Assembly (NCBI RefSeq): GCF_949628265.1
Contig: NC_088787.1
Span: 31,670,844-31,734,843 of the forward strand
Origin: Cloeon dipterum
Taxonomy: Eukaryota > Arthropoda > Insecta > Ephemeroptera > Baetidae
Reading direction: 5' to 3'
Length of the DNA: 64,000 nt
Translations under genes and position numbers: made by a program
Notes under the pieces: model-generated
The model's database searches: none
The model's input: the letters and a program-made list of their open reading frames with translations, nothing else
What the model was told of the DNA's origin: nothing
Part shown: piece after piece, positions 34,212 through 46,262 of the stretch
Layout of the letters: the number at the start of each line of letters is the position of its first letter
Numbering within the stretch: position 1 is the first letter of the stretch

Positions 34212-35322
34212 ATGGGCAGGAATAAAAACGAAAAAAAGAATAAGAATGAGAGCGGCAAACCAAAGCCTCAGCAGCAGAAAGAACAGGAGAAAAGAAAAGT
34301 GAAGTCGCATGGAATTGTGGAAGATTGCGTCGTGGCTAACAGATCATCCTGTGTAAGAAACCCGTATTTTTAATCTTACATAATTCCCAATTCAACACGT
34401 GTATGGAATCACAGGAGGAATTTTTGAAAGCAGCACCCACCGCTGAACAGCAGAAGAAACCGCCTCTCATTTCCGAGACTAATGTTGTCGACCCGGACGA
34501 CGTTACAATCAGTCAGCAGATGGGCAAGAGTAAGAGCAAAAAGAAGAAGGGCAAACAACAGCCTCAGCAGCAGAAACAAGAAGCGGAAGTTGGGGCTGCT
34601 ACTGAACCACAGAAGACACGTCATGAAAAAGTGGAAAGTCGGCGCGTCGTGGCCAACGCTGTAAGAAACGTGTGTATTTTAGATCTTAGATTTTCTAATA
34701 TTTCAACTCGCGTGTTTTGTATTAATCTTAGATGGACACTTTGCAGAATGCAGCAGCAGCCGCTGCAGAACCAAAGGAACAGAATGAGCTGTCTCCCATT
34801 TACGCGATAAATTTGGTCAACCCGCTTGACATTAAATTCTGCCAATCATCAGTAATTCAATATAATTTATACGTATTAAGAGTTTTCCTCCAGTCCATTG
34901 TCGTTCTGTGATATTCATGTGTTCTATTTTTGTATGAGAACCAGGAGGAAGATTCGCATTCTGGAGAATCGCAAATGCCAAAATCAGGTGGCGAGGATTT
35001 TTCTGTATCTCAGTTGAATTTACATGTCTTGATGCATGCGCTCATGTGTAGGGCATTCAACACGAAAATAGCCGTTCCGGCCCAGGTAAAACTGCCGCTG
35101 CGCGCGCCTTAATACTAGAAAAAACTCACTTTTTTATTTGCACAGTGCGTCCCGGGATGCCGCGAAACGAAGATTCTGTTGATGCACATGGCGCAATGCG
35201 AAGCGAAGAAGAACAAGCATTGTAATTATTCGGAATACTGCTTGGCCTATCGCGCATTGTTAGGTCACTGGATTTTGTGCGACTTTTCAGACTGTAAAAT
35301 ATGTTCGTTCATATATAAGTAA
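34212..35322 (+). CDS. Stand-alone TAZ zinc-finger protein, copy 2 (shortened)
   Basis: Exons 34212..34352, 34415..34660, 34747..34851, 34945..35085 and 35146..35322 give 269 residues if translation ends at the TAA at 35320. It has an extra N-terminal exon compared with copy 1: two Lys/Gln-rich modules, MGRNKNEKKNKNESGKPKP and MGKSKSKKKKGKQQPQQQKQ. All three HCCC sites of the TAZ finger are kept: LMHALMC ... CVPGC; MHMAQC ... CNYSEYC; GHWILC ... CKIC. The phase-2 donor ATATAA|GTAAGT corresponding to copy 1 is present, but the acceptor of the next exon is not recognisable, so the protein probably stops soon after the finger. Function as for copy 1, inferred. Confidence 0.72.
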
Positions 35323-35457
35323 GTAGCTGTAAAAGTGACTAACAAATACGAGATGATGACAATTGATATCTTGGCTGCCAATAAGTAATTTGAACTTTAA
35401 TGGTATATATTCTTAAAGACTTATTGAAACCACGTTTTTTTTCCAATCAATTCCTGA

Positions 35458-35612
35458 CGGGCGAGTAGAGGCGAAAATCAAAACGCACGTTTTGCATTTG
35501 GTGCACAAAACATGTGAACATGAACCTTTTGGTCGCTACTGCGCAAGCGTTACTTCTCTGACGTCACAGCTCCCATTGCTTTGCACCTGAAAGGGGGTGA
35601 CGCTTGCTCTGC
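35458..35612. repeat. Foldback repeat, family 1 (copy 3, degraded)
   Basis: Same place in unit 2 as copy 2 in unit 1. Keeps GAACCTTTTGGTCGCTACTG, GCGCAAGCGTTACTTCTCTG and GGGGTGACGCTTGC, but the right arm is shortened. Shows that the element was present before the block duplicated. Confidence 0.7.
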
Positions 35613-35822
35613 TCGCGCGTCCCAAACAGTTTTCGCGGTCGAAAAAATTACATCACCCATTTCGACCCTCAGGAATCGATTAGAATATGAAAACGTGTGT
35701 GGGTTTAAGTTGCCCTTTAATAAGTGTTTTTGGTGCTTTTCTTACAATTAGTGACTGTAAATCTTGATGGTTCAAATGAAAGCAGATTTTTTTAAGTCTT
35801 AACGTTAACTGCAGATAAGTTA

Positions 35823-36280
35823 TTTCCACTTTTCTTTTTCAAATTGTCCCTCTCTGCCTGAAAAAAGTAAAAGACGCGACGACCGCACAAAAACTGTGAA
35901 ACAAGAGGCAAAGACTTCCGTGCAACCGCAGTCAGCTGACTTAGGTACGATAATTTGATTTTGTTTCCTTTTTACCCCTTTTATATTAAAAAATTTTAAT
36001 TTGAACTTGTAAGACAAGCGAGTGGCGACACTGAATGTATTGAAGCCGGCTTTACAGTTACGTATATTGAAGATACCGATCTTAGGCGTCATAAATTGAT
36101 TCCAAAAGCCCGTAATGGAACCCCAAAAATGAAAAGACGGATGGAAACTGAAGGTATTAGGACTCTTGGCCACATATCTAGTCAATTAATCGATCCTTAT
36201 TTTTCTGCATATATAGTGTAGGTAAATACCTGATGGCATGCGCGTTAAATCACAAGGATTGGTCCCCGCAGCCGTGTAAA
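35823..36280 (+). pseudogene. Decayed C-terminal exons of TAZ copy 2
   Basis: Sequence matching exons 5-7 of copy 1: CGCACAAAAACTGTGAAACA, ACTGAATGTATTGAAGC, and CGCGTTAAATCACAAG. The first of these exons lacks the acceptor seen in copy 1. In the last one, the second finger is broken by early stops and loss of Cys codons. It is the remnant of the second, partial TAZ finger. Confidence 0.65.
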
Positions 36281-36570
36281 CAGAAGCATAATCAATGCAT
36301 TCATTCCATTTATTGATTTTAAATTAAACGACCTGGCTCCTGTAGTACCTAAAATTTCATTTTCAGTCCAATAAAATTTTAAAATATGTGAACTGCATCC
36401 ATTTTTTAATTTGTTGATTATAACTTGATCCTTATTATATATGCTATGCTTTTAAAATTCAATACTTTTTCACGTGACTTGAACGAAAATCAAGTCCAGC
36501 TAACCGAAGAACCGGGAAAGCTAATTCATTAAATTGTTTTTCACGTGCTTATGGAATATGGCTGATCCAA

Positions 36571-37259
36571 ATAATGTTTAACACACTAAAGAAATCATTT
36601 TGATCAAATTTGATTGCTTTCACTCTGTTGGAGATGGAATCTAAATCTCATCTAGCTCGTGTTTGCGGCACGGTGTAACCAGTAACCACCACCTCAAATT
36701 CCATTTTTTTATTTCATAATATAAAATTAAAATATACCTCAGCAGCTCTCCTATATCTGTTTCATTTTAGATTTCACTCAACCCTGTACCTTCCCCGCTG
36801 TTAAGATTAAGAGATTAAAATATGTAGTTTCAGTCTGACCATATATAGCGGTGGTTGCCAGCAACTTACGACAAAGGGTTTAATTTTAATATAAGTTGTT
36901 TAGAATGAGGAGCGACTCGAACTTTGGTTTGTGTGTTATAGCCGCTTCCCTGCCATAGCAATCTCCCGCGGGCTTTGCTTGAGATTAATGCGTTCTTCAA
37001 CAGATGGCGCTAGATGGTGATTTGTTCCGAACTACTTGCAAAGTAAATTCGGCAACACTGCAAAAATTGACGTCATTCGTACTCGCAACCAAGAGTGTCC
37101 ATCCACCGTCCGCCATATTTATAACTGATGGTACAAGGAAAGTCGACAAAGCTAACCATATCCTGAATTCAGCTTGTGCAGCAGCGAATTTTTGCTGAAT
37201 TTCTTCTGTATATTGTCTAATTGATTCATGGGTGTGTAGAAGATCGATCCGAGAGGAAG
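36571..37259. other. Upstream region of cyclin L
   Basis: AT-rich, then a promoter-like stretch before the cyclin L ATG. Contains the second CTCTF-type motif noted separately. No exon seen. Confidence 0.35.
36995..37012 (+). promoter_or_regulatory. CTCF-like motif, site 2
   Basis: CTTCAACAGATGGCGCTA, identical to 24693-24710 and in the same orientation. About 250 bases upstream of the cyclin L start codon. Confidence 0.4.
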
Positions 37260-40200
37260 ATGTCGGCTGCTGTTGGTGATTTGAACGGCATGACGCCGAT
37301 GAAAGGCGCACAGCAGGCCACAGCAGCCACTCAACCACCCCAAGCTTACGGCAAGATATCGTTGCAACTGACAAACTGCCTCCTGCCAGAGGAAAAATTG
37401 TCGCCGACGCCATCCGAGTTGGATGGCCTTGACAAGGAGGTGGAAATTGATCTTCGCATAATTGGCTGTGAACTCATCCAGACCGCTGGCATGTTGCTCA
37501 AGTTGCCCCAGGTAATGTGTGTATGATAATTACGGCGTTGGCCTTGAACTTTAATTGTATCCTACATATTGGCAGGAAATAATATTATTTGTTTTTGTAA
37601 ATTTTGCTCAAAGGTACGTATTATTGATGTGGTAAAACGTTTCAGGTCGCAATGGCCACGGCTCAGGTGCTGTTCCAGCGATTTTACTACTCAAAGTCCT
37701 TCGTGCGCCATCCAATGGAGATATTCGCCATGGGCTGTCTTTGCTTGGCCTCTAAAATAGAAGAAGCGCCTCGAAGGGTCCGAGATGCCATCAACGTCTT
37801 CAGCCACATCAAACAAGTGGATTCTGGAAAGTAAGTCACGCTTTCCATTTTATTAGACTCGGAGGGTTAATAGCGAAAGCCCTTTCTGCCTGTTGGAGGC
37901 TAAAATTTTGCCGAGCGAAGGGCTGACGGTTAACCCTCCATCTCACTCTTTAAGTTTGCTCTTAGTAAATAATTATCTATATCTTAGTGATTGATTGATT
38001 GATTGATATCAAAGTTTGGAAGCAATAAGTCAAAAACGCTCTTAAAGTGGTAAGGAGGAGACATCTCCACTGAACTGAAGACTCGTGTTTTCTTTTTTTC
38101 TACTAATAACAAAATCTTCCTGCAATTTTAGCTCCCCCAACACACACACACACGCACAAACAGAAATTGAAATCAGGATTGGATGCGCCGCGCTCGCTAA
38201 CTGAGATTAAAAACAAAATCGAAAGAAAGTGGCGCCTCCAATGCTGATGAGCCCTTACTTAACCCTTTTGAAAGGAATTCTTGCTCAAAGCGTTTTTTAC
38301 TTACTCTCCACAGATGGCCCCTCAATTGATTGTGACAAAAGGTCGAGGGCTCTGAGCCCCACCTGCAAGCGCACCACCAGATTGTGTGTGTGTCCTCCTA
38401 GACCACCACCAACAATCAGCAATGTGTGGGTGGGTGTTTAGCCTCCTCCTCCTCTCACCGCTCTCGACTAGCGCGTGTGAAGGTGCAGCCGCCCGCCCGC
38501 CCATCCGTCCGCAATTTTCACGGTTCGGTCCCCAACTCGCCTGCCCTCTTTCCCCTCCGATCACTTCAACCAAAGGTTGCGACAAGGTAACGTTCAGGGT
38601 TCAGGCCGCTCTCAGCTTCTTTTCGCCTGGCAAAACTTAATCATTTTTACTGTTGAGGCAAGCAAGCACAAGCATCGAGGCTTTGTTCACAGGGTGGCGG
38701 CCCTTGCTCACCCACAACTCGGCAGCAGACTCGTTCGTTTCCTTGATGGCGACCAAATAACTTGCTTCCTTGGTAACTGCTTGTATCTCTACTGGCTGGA
38801 GACTAAAATTCATTTAATGAGCTAGAGGAGCTGCCTGTCAGCTAACAAGGAGGAATACAGACAGCTCATGGCTTTCGAGGAGAATATCAGGATTCGACGT
38901 TTGAGTTTTTGGCCTTGTTTGATGGAGCTTTTCAGAGGCGACCAAGGCTTTAAAATCTTTTTGCTGGTGGCTTTCCGGAAAAATCCTCTAATTTTAGACA
39001 TTTTGCCAAGAAATGTGGGAAAACAGCTCGTTAACTGTATGAGATGAAGTTTTGTCACTATGAAACCAATTCTTTTTAATTTTCAATTTAACTGTTTGTC
39101 AACAGGTAATAAATAGGAAATTTCTTGAGGTCTCAGCTGCGTGATTTAATCTGGTGGCTGGCGGGACTGGCTCAGCCGAATTTTTTTCCCTGCGGCTGGC
39201 TATTTTTACCAGCAGCTGACAATGTTTTAACCATGAAGTTTAGTGCTCAACCGGAAGATAATTTTTCTCCTCCACTTTTTAATTTTTCACTGACGGTTGC
39301 CCATGTGAACCAAAATTTGCCGGCTGAGACCTCTAGAAATTTCACCCGCTTGCAGAATATTTTTAGTTGTTTTCTCTTCAATGAACAATTTCAAACTTTC
39401 AAATCCCTTGCGTGAAATATCAGAACGTCTAATATCGACTCATCTCATTTTTTTAACATTGTCTGCCAACCAACTGATATAACATTATGAGCCGTGTTCT
39501 TCAAATCTTTAAAAGTGACTGAAATCATTGGATCAAAAATTTCCACCATTAAGAAAGGATACATGAACCTCGCCAAAAACTAAAACGTTGAATCTTAACA
39601 GTTTCCCCGTCAGATTTGAAAGAAATCCTCAAAATTGCACTCTTGATCAACTCGAAGAATGTTGCATTGTTGAAATAAAAACCGGACATTGTGTTGTTTC
39701 CTTGTTGCCAGGAGCAGCAATTTACTCTCCGACCTTGTCGGTTAAACATTGAGACGGTAATTTATTTATGATATCAATGTGACACTTCCGTGTACACCTT
39801 GCTACGAATCCAATTTTGCGCAGTATAGATATGTGCATAAATTGATGTGTCACGCAATGCTCTACTGAATTGTCTGTCCAGCTAAATAGAGAAATTATTT
39901 GTACGAGAAAAGCCTTGTTTTTGAAGCTGAATTGGTTGTAGTGATTTCCTTTTGCTTCCGTCCCTCCCAACTCCCGCCCGGATGTTGCTTCACAAAAGTC
40001 GGCTCGCTAATGCCAGTCTGAGCTTCGTTTCAGATCCTAGAATAGGCAAGCACGGCTGAGAAACGAGGACTGGCTCTAATAGCGTGCGTGGTGGTCAGAT
40101 AGAAAATGTTTTGGTTATGGAAGCTGCGCGCCGACCTGCTCAAGACAGCTAGAATTCAAACTGAAGGGTTTTGTTTGGGATGTGACATGGGGTGGCCTCG

Positions 40201-41833
40201 TTTTCTTATTTCCTTCCTTCTTGCTACTAGTCCTAAGTGGAGTGGAGTGCAACACAGCCAGCCTGGGGTGGGTGTTTTACCCTAAAATTGTCTGTTGCAG
40301 ACCGATCGCGCCCGTCGTCTTGGACCAGATCTACAGCACGCTGAAAATACAAGTTATTAAGGCTGAGAGGAGAGTTTTGAAGGAGCTGGGCTTTTGCGTC
40401 CACGTCAAACATCCTCACAAGGTCTTTGCTCGCCTAACTATATAATTTCTTTTAAATAATATGTTTAAATTTATATTGCAGATTATCGTGATATACCTCC
40501 AAATGCTGGGCTTTGAGAAAAACGAGGAGTTCATGCAGTGTTCTTGGTCAGTGCAAATTTTGTTATAATTCCTCAGGGTTGCATTTGCTTACCACCCGGT
40601 TTTTTACCTTCGGTTTTACCACTAAATTTTTAACCAATTTCTTGGCAAGAAATGAATATCTTTTATTTTTTTCACGTGAAAATCTAAAATTAGCGGTCAG
40701 TTTGGGAAAACTATCCGCTTTTATGTAGATTTTTCAATAAAATTTCCAAATTCAGCCTGAAAATTTTTGAAGTCAGGACATCAGCACAGAAAATTATTGA
40801 AAACTTAAGTGCCTGTAAGAAACTGGTAGAAATGATAAAAAACGATTGTATCATGGCACTGCAATTTTTCAAACGTGCTGTTTTTTAGCAACCCTAATTT
40901 CTAAAAATTTTTGAACAGGAACTACATGAATGATTCGCTGAGGACAAACGTCTTCGTGAGATACGACCCGGAAACAATCGCCTGCGCCTGCGTCTACCTC
41001 TCAGCCAAGAAACTGAAAATTCCCATGTTGAAAGAGCCGCCGTGGTACTCGCTCTTCGGCGCCAAAGAGGACGATCTTTTGGAGATTTGCTATTCCATCC
41101 TGCGACTGTACAACCGACCAAAGGTAGAAATAAAAAACACTCTGTTTCTGTTTGGCACTAATTATTTGATTCAATTGCTCAGGCCAACGCGGACAAGTTG
41201 GAGAGAATCGTGGTGGAGCTGCAGACCAAGTACCAGGAGGAGAGGGCCAGGCAGAGGAAGCTGGCCGGCCTGCTCAACTCTGCCAACAACACGCCAGCTC
41301 AAAACAGCTTAAGCCCGTCAACGCCGGCCGTGAAAAAACCCATTCCCGAGGTGTCTCCTAGGTACCCTAAAGGCGATTCTTGCAAAGCACCCAATATTCC
41401 TGACTCGCTTTGCCTTAGAAGTAAAGAAACGCGTCGCAGCGACACGCCCAGTCCGCACAAGCACAAGTCGAAAAGCAGCAAGAAGCACCGGCAGAGTTCG
41501 ACGTCATTGTCGCGCTCGCGCTCCCGCTCGCGGGACCGCGGCAGGAAAAAGCTGAAGAGTCGCAACGGCAGCATCTCGCCGCCGCACTCGCCAGACTACA
41601 AACGCAGCCACAAGTCCAGGTGAGAACCATTTTGCGCCAACGAGCGTTTTGATCGCGGGCTAACCTTTGATTTTGCTCACAGGGAGAAACGCTACCGCTC
41701 CAGGTCGCGCTCCAGAGACAGGAGAGACAGATCTCGTTCACGTTCCTACGACCGCTACAAATACCACGAGAAGAGCAAGAAGCACAAGTACAGGGATGAC
41801 GCCAGCCGCAAGAGGAAGGAGATCAGGCGCTAG
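37260..41833 (+). CDS. CycL: Cyclin L
   Basis: Seven exons (37260..37511, 37646..37830, 40301..40421, 40482..40546, 40919..41123, 41183..41619, 41683..41833) give 471 residues. The first cyclin box contains [32 protein letters not shown] and [16 protein letters not shown]. The second contains [37 protein letters not shown] and [12 protein letters not shown]. The C-terminus is an RS domain ([31 protein letters not shown]), which separates cyclin L from other transcriptional cyclins. Cyclin L partners with CDK11 (and CDK12/13-type kinases) in nuclear speckles to regulate splicing. The second intron is 2.5 kb, far longer than the others. AATAAA lies at 41894-41899, 60 bases after the stop. Confidence 0.97.
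37831..40300 (+). other. Long intron 2 of cyclin L
   Basis: A 2.47 kb intron with a short CA-rich tract (about 38141-38160) and a GC-richer segment around 38400-38560. No further exon supported. Cyclin L genes in other animals often use alternative or poison exons here, but I could not identify one. Confidence 0.4.
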
Positions 41834-41899
41834 CCATGGGAAAAGCGGGCTTTTTCATCCACAGATTTATTTTTAAAACGCAGATCTATTTTAAATAAA

Positions 41900-44391
41900 T
41901 GGAAAAGTACTCACACCTTTTCAATCCGGTTCTCCATACAGTTGTTGTACTTAGGCTTTCTTCACACACACTCGATTAAAATTCTAAATTTTCAATTCAA
42001 TTTGCTGTACGGAATAGGAGTTTTAAATTTGTAAATACAGCCTTAACCGTCATCTCTGTGGTGTTTCATTTATCCTCAAAAAAGAATTTGACAGGGAAAC
42101 CAAGGTGGATTACGCCTATTGTCTTCACGAATTTCGTACCAAACGTTCAAAATGAGCTTCATTTTAAGGAGCATATTTAAAATAATATTTTTTGATCCAT
42201 GACCTTCAGCCAAATAAAATAGTTGCAGTGGAAATTTTCCCTTCTCTAGTACTCATCGCTTAAGCTATCTGAGGACTGAAGTGGCCGCTGATTGTCTAAA
42301 ATCGGTGCATTAGACAGTGCATGAAAGTGGGAACTACAACGTTGATTTTCGCCAGAGGCACAACATGTTTTGTTCTGAAGCTGTTGCAGGAAAAGCCTCT
42401 GATTTAACCCTACGACACGTTTGAAATTCATATTTTCTTCTTGCCCAGGGCGCAGTTCACAAGGAATCTAATCAGATTTTGGCAAAACTGTTGATTTCCG
42501 TTTGAAGCGATTTACTGCTTTTTGAAGAAAATGGCCATTAATATTTAAATACCAGCTCAGTTAAGATAAATTGAGATGAGAAAAATCGGTCTTTGACTGC
42601 GAGAGAACTACAATTTTCGTGTCAGTGTTTGTGCTGGCATTTGAAAATATTCAGAACGCATAATTCTTACAATATATAGCTACTCCCGTGAGCATGGATG
42701 AGCGCTAAAAAGTCGAGAAATTTAAAATAAAATCAACAATTCACGTTTTCTTTACTTGCGTTGGCCTTCCTTGCTTGATTCAGTTGCTCGTTTGAGTAGT
42801 CATTATTGTATAATCAGTAGAATTAAAATTTATCTTTTCATTTTGATAAAATCTTAAGCTTTTTTCAATGGAAGACTGCCATTTCAATTAACCGACGGTT
42901 AGAAGGCCTAACCTACACGAAATTTCTAGTTTCCCTTCTGGAATTATCTGTATGATGTTGAAAGCTGTTTTTCACTCATTGAAATTAGCTCACATAGTTT
43001 TATGGAACTTTATTTGGACTTAATATTGAAGGAATTTATATCACAGGGAGATTCGCGTTGCTCGTTTTTCTCTTTTCGTTTGCAGTCGGAGATGTTTTCA
43101 GCGATCGGTGATTTTCTGCAGCTTAATACACATGAATTTTTTTATGAAGGTCAAGTACTGCTGCCCCGAGGCCATAACAGCCGCTTCGCGATACGAGAAC
43201 GAGTGATATTAATTTTACTGCACACTTTTTCGACTTTTTGCTAACCTAACCTGCCATATTTTTTTGCTTGTTTGGGAGCAGAAAAGCTATTGTAAAATTT
43301 CTTAATAATAATTTAACTAAAAATCTTCGTATTTTTCCCGGAAGAAATAAACTCAATTAAAAATAAGTATAGATAAAATTGATTTTCAGTGACAAAAAAT
43401 TGAACCACATAACCTGGCAGTCAGCTAAGAAAGATTGAAACTATTATATCTCAAGCGATAAATTAACGAGAGCAATTTTTAATATTTCCCCAGTCAAAGT
43501 CGCACACTAAACATTCTTGCGAACTTGCAATAAGTACAAAATTCATTTTTTCCAACTTTCATCCTATAGAGTTTTAAATTATTTTTTGTACAAAGATATC
43601 CAAATTTCGAATTTGGTCGACGAAATATCTACTGTAGGCTATAAATAAATAAGACTATAAAGTCTTAAAAATTGATACGTTTTTTTTATCTTATTCATGA
43701 ACAAATTAGAAAAGGGGCACGAGTTTGGCTTTATAATTCAGCGGCTGGAAGCGAGAGCAATTTTTTTGAAAAGTATGAAAAGGTAATGAAATTTTTTACA
43801 TAATTATCCTCTGTTAGATATCCTCTTCTCCCCAATTTCCGTGAGAAGGTGTTTTTTAAATTGACAAGCGTTGATCAGCAATAAAAAAAAATAAAAATAG
43901 TGACTAATTTTCGTTTCATGAAAACTAATTTAAAAATTTTTTATCCAAGCCGTTTCCTTTCTGCCAAAGAGTGGTACATCCTTCGATTCGTATAATTATC
44001 GCTGAGCAAATTCCAAAAAACAATTGGGTCACTTTACAAGAAGTTACGGCACTTAAATTTTTAGAATTTTAAATTATATACATAATATCCATAGCGAACC
44101 GCATAGCTATAATGGCAACTTTTCCTTAAAAATATGTCATTCTTTTTATCAAACACTATCGAATAGTGGTGAAAAAGACTTTAATTGGATTAAATACTAA
44201 TTTCCAACTAAAATTTAATTTTTATAAACAAGAAAAAACTCAAATTTGAATTTACAATATTTTAATTGACTAAGAAAACTGTCTATTTTATACAAACAAC
44301 ACCTTTCTCGCATTGAAACATTTAATTATTACACGACAAATGAAGCAGGAAGACTAGATTGATTTGTTGCCTGAGAAAATGGTCATTGCTC
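41900..44391. other. Spacer between cyclin L and Fer3
   Basis: AT-rich. Apart from the weak candidate exon at 42246-42469, nothing supported. Includes the 3' flank of Fer3. Confidence 0.35.
42246..42469 (-). CDS. Weak candidate terminal exon
   Basis: After a weak acceptor (CTGATTAG), an open frame reads IPCELRPGQEENMNFKRVV, then a Gln/Cys-rich stretch ending SSDSLSDEY and a stop. Composition is protein-like, but no partner exon was found and no family is recognised. It could be a relic or chance. Confidence 0.2.
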
Positions 44392-46262
44392 CTATGAAGC
44401 AAGTGGCGGCAGACTGTAGGGGATGTACTCTGCACAGTGCAATGCGGAGGCGTGGCCCAAAATCGGCGGCCCCGGGGGCCCAGAGGCCGAGGAGACGCTG
44501 TCCGAGCCGGTCGACTTTCCCGACAGCAGTTCGCCCATGAAGGAGATGTAGGTGATGGCCAGGCGCAGCGTCTCGATCCGCGACAGCCTCTTTTCGTAGG
44601 CGAAGGTGGGCACCTTTCGGCGCAGCTTGTCGAACGCCTCGTTCAGGTTGAACATGCGGCGCCGCTCGCGGATGTTGGCCGCGCGCCGCTGCGCCATCGT
44701 CGCCACTCGGCGCCGCGTCTTCTTTGACGTCGGGTGCGACGCGTTGTTGGCCGCCGACGAACTCGAACTGGTTGTGCACGATCTGCCGCCGTACCTGACC
44801 AAAGTTAGACAATTAATCAGAATTTTCATAATAAATATATATAGACGAGCCTCCGATTAGCCACACTAAAAATCAGATTTTTTATTTGTAAATATTGCTA
44901 AATTAAGAGAAAAGCAGTCTATTTATATATAGTCGTGAATTTCCAACCCAAAATATTGTTTTCCTCTTCTGTTCAGTCAGTTTTTACTATTTTCAGCTAT
45001 ACAAAGATCCGAGTTTATTGCAAATTAGACGTTTTCTCATCTTATTTAAGGGAGCCAAAAAGAAAATAAAACAAAATGCGATCAATTTAGGCAAGAAGAA
45101 ACTTTTTTTGCTGTTTTTTTTATTAAATAAACTGTTTATGTTTGGTATGTTGAGTTTTTGGTTCTTTTCTGTTGATATCAAAGTGCTAAGATCAATGGAC
45201 ATAAAATTAAGGTCAGTAAAATGGAACTCCAATTTGAAAATGTACATCTTGAAATTTTTAGTTTCTGAGATTGCCATATTTAAGAGCGGAATAAATTATT
45301 TAGTTCGGTGAAGTCAAAATTTGGAATGGCATTTTGCCTGATTTTTGTATTTAAAAAAAAAAAACTAAAAAATGTGAAAATTGTTGATACGCCCAAATCT
45401 CAGCGTCAAATGATCGGATTTTCAAAAACTAGACCTCCTCTATAGATAGCCGATCGAAGGTTTTGTCCTTATTACACCCTCTGTTTGCACCCTAAACACG
45501 TTTAATTGTACAATTCGACAAAACCGGTAAAACCCGCAACTGTGGAAAAGTGTTTTTTTTTAGGTTAAATAGGGTCTAGTTTCAGTTAATACATTTTTCG
45601 AGATCTTCAGACCCCTGCCACAACAATACACTATTTTCTGGACTTGGCTCATGCCACTGAAAATTCTCTACTGAAAAATAAGACGCTCTCATAAAATTGT
45701 TGAAAAAGGTAGTTTTTTCCAGAAAAATGCTGAAGGGTCAAATTTCAAGCAGTTTTTGTTGGAAATGAATGCCTGAAAAAACGTTGATTATTCTCTTCGA
45801 AATACAACACTTTAAAACTAAGTTTTCGATAGTAAAAAGTACATCGATAAATTATTACCTGGGCGTTGAGGGTGTGTTGACGGCTCTTCCCCAAATATCA
45901 CATGGCAAGCTGTGAAGACTAGGGTGTGGGGCTTGGTGGTGATGGTGGAACTGGTGGTGCGGGTGCGCCATCGGAAGAGATTCGCCCCACACGCTACTCC
46001 CATAAGATTGGTTGCCTCCTGCTTTGCAATTTCGAAAAATGAAACCCAGGTAGACAAACAAGATTGTGCGGTCAGGATTTTAAATTTTTAGTTTCGTACC
46101 TGAGGGTGCTGTGTTTGGTGGGTCTCCGGGCGCGGAAATCGCGGCGGCGGCGGCCGCTGCTGCCGCGACAGCCCCGTGGTAGGCGAGCTGCTCGGCGTAG
46201 TTCAGCTCCGAATTCAGCTCCCAAAGCGAGTCTGCAGCCGCTTGCTGTACAACCCCCGACAT
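44392..46262 (-). CDS. Fer3: Fer3-type bHLH transcription factor
   Basis: Three exons (46262..46100, 46018..45859, 44794..44392) give 241 residues. Exon 1 starts [20 protein letters not shown] and has a nine-Ala run; exon 2 is His-rich ([16 protein letters not shown]). The bHLH domain (about 131-192) reads [59 protein letters not shown]. The basic-region and helix residues are those of the Fer3/Nato3 (48-related-3) group within the Ptf1a/Fer family. These factors bind E-boxes as heterodimers with Daughterless and act in neural or gut development. The stop (TAG) follows LPPLAS. The gene is isolated, with gene-poor flanks on both sides, as is usual for developmental regulators. Confidence 0.95.

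Larger units (their letters stand above)
32160..36570 (+). repeat. Tandem duplication unit 2 (TAZ gene block)
   Basis: Second copy of the 27470-32150 block, about 4.4 kb, head-to-tail with it. Clear similarity through both non-coding and coding parts, with many indels, so the duplication is not recent. 32160-34211 carries no supported coding exon. Confidence 0.85.

Noticed and set aside
44981-45311. Paired plus and minus small frames in AT-rich DNA
   Set aside because: Lie in the Fer3 intron; Lys/Phe/Leu-rich composition expected of AT-rich noise, no splice sites.
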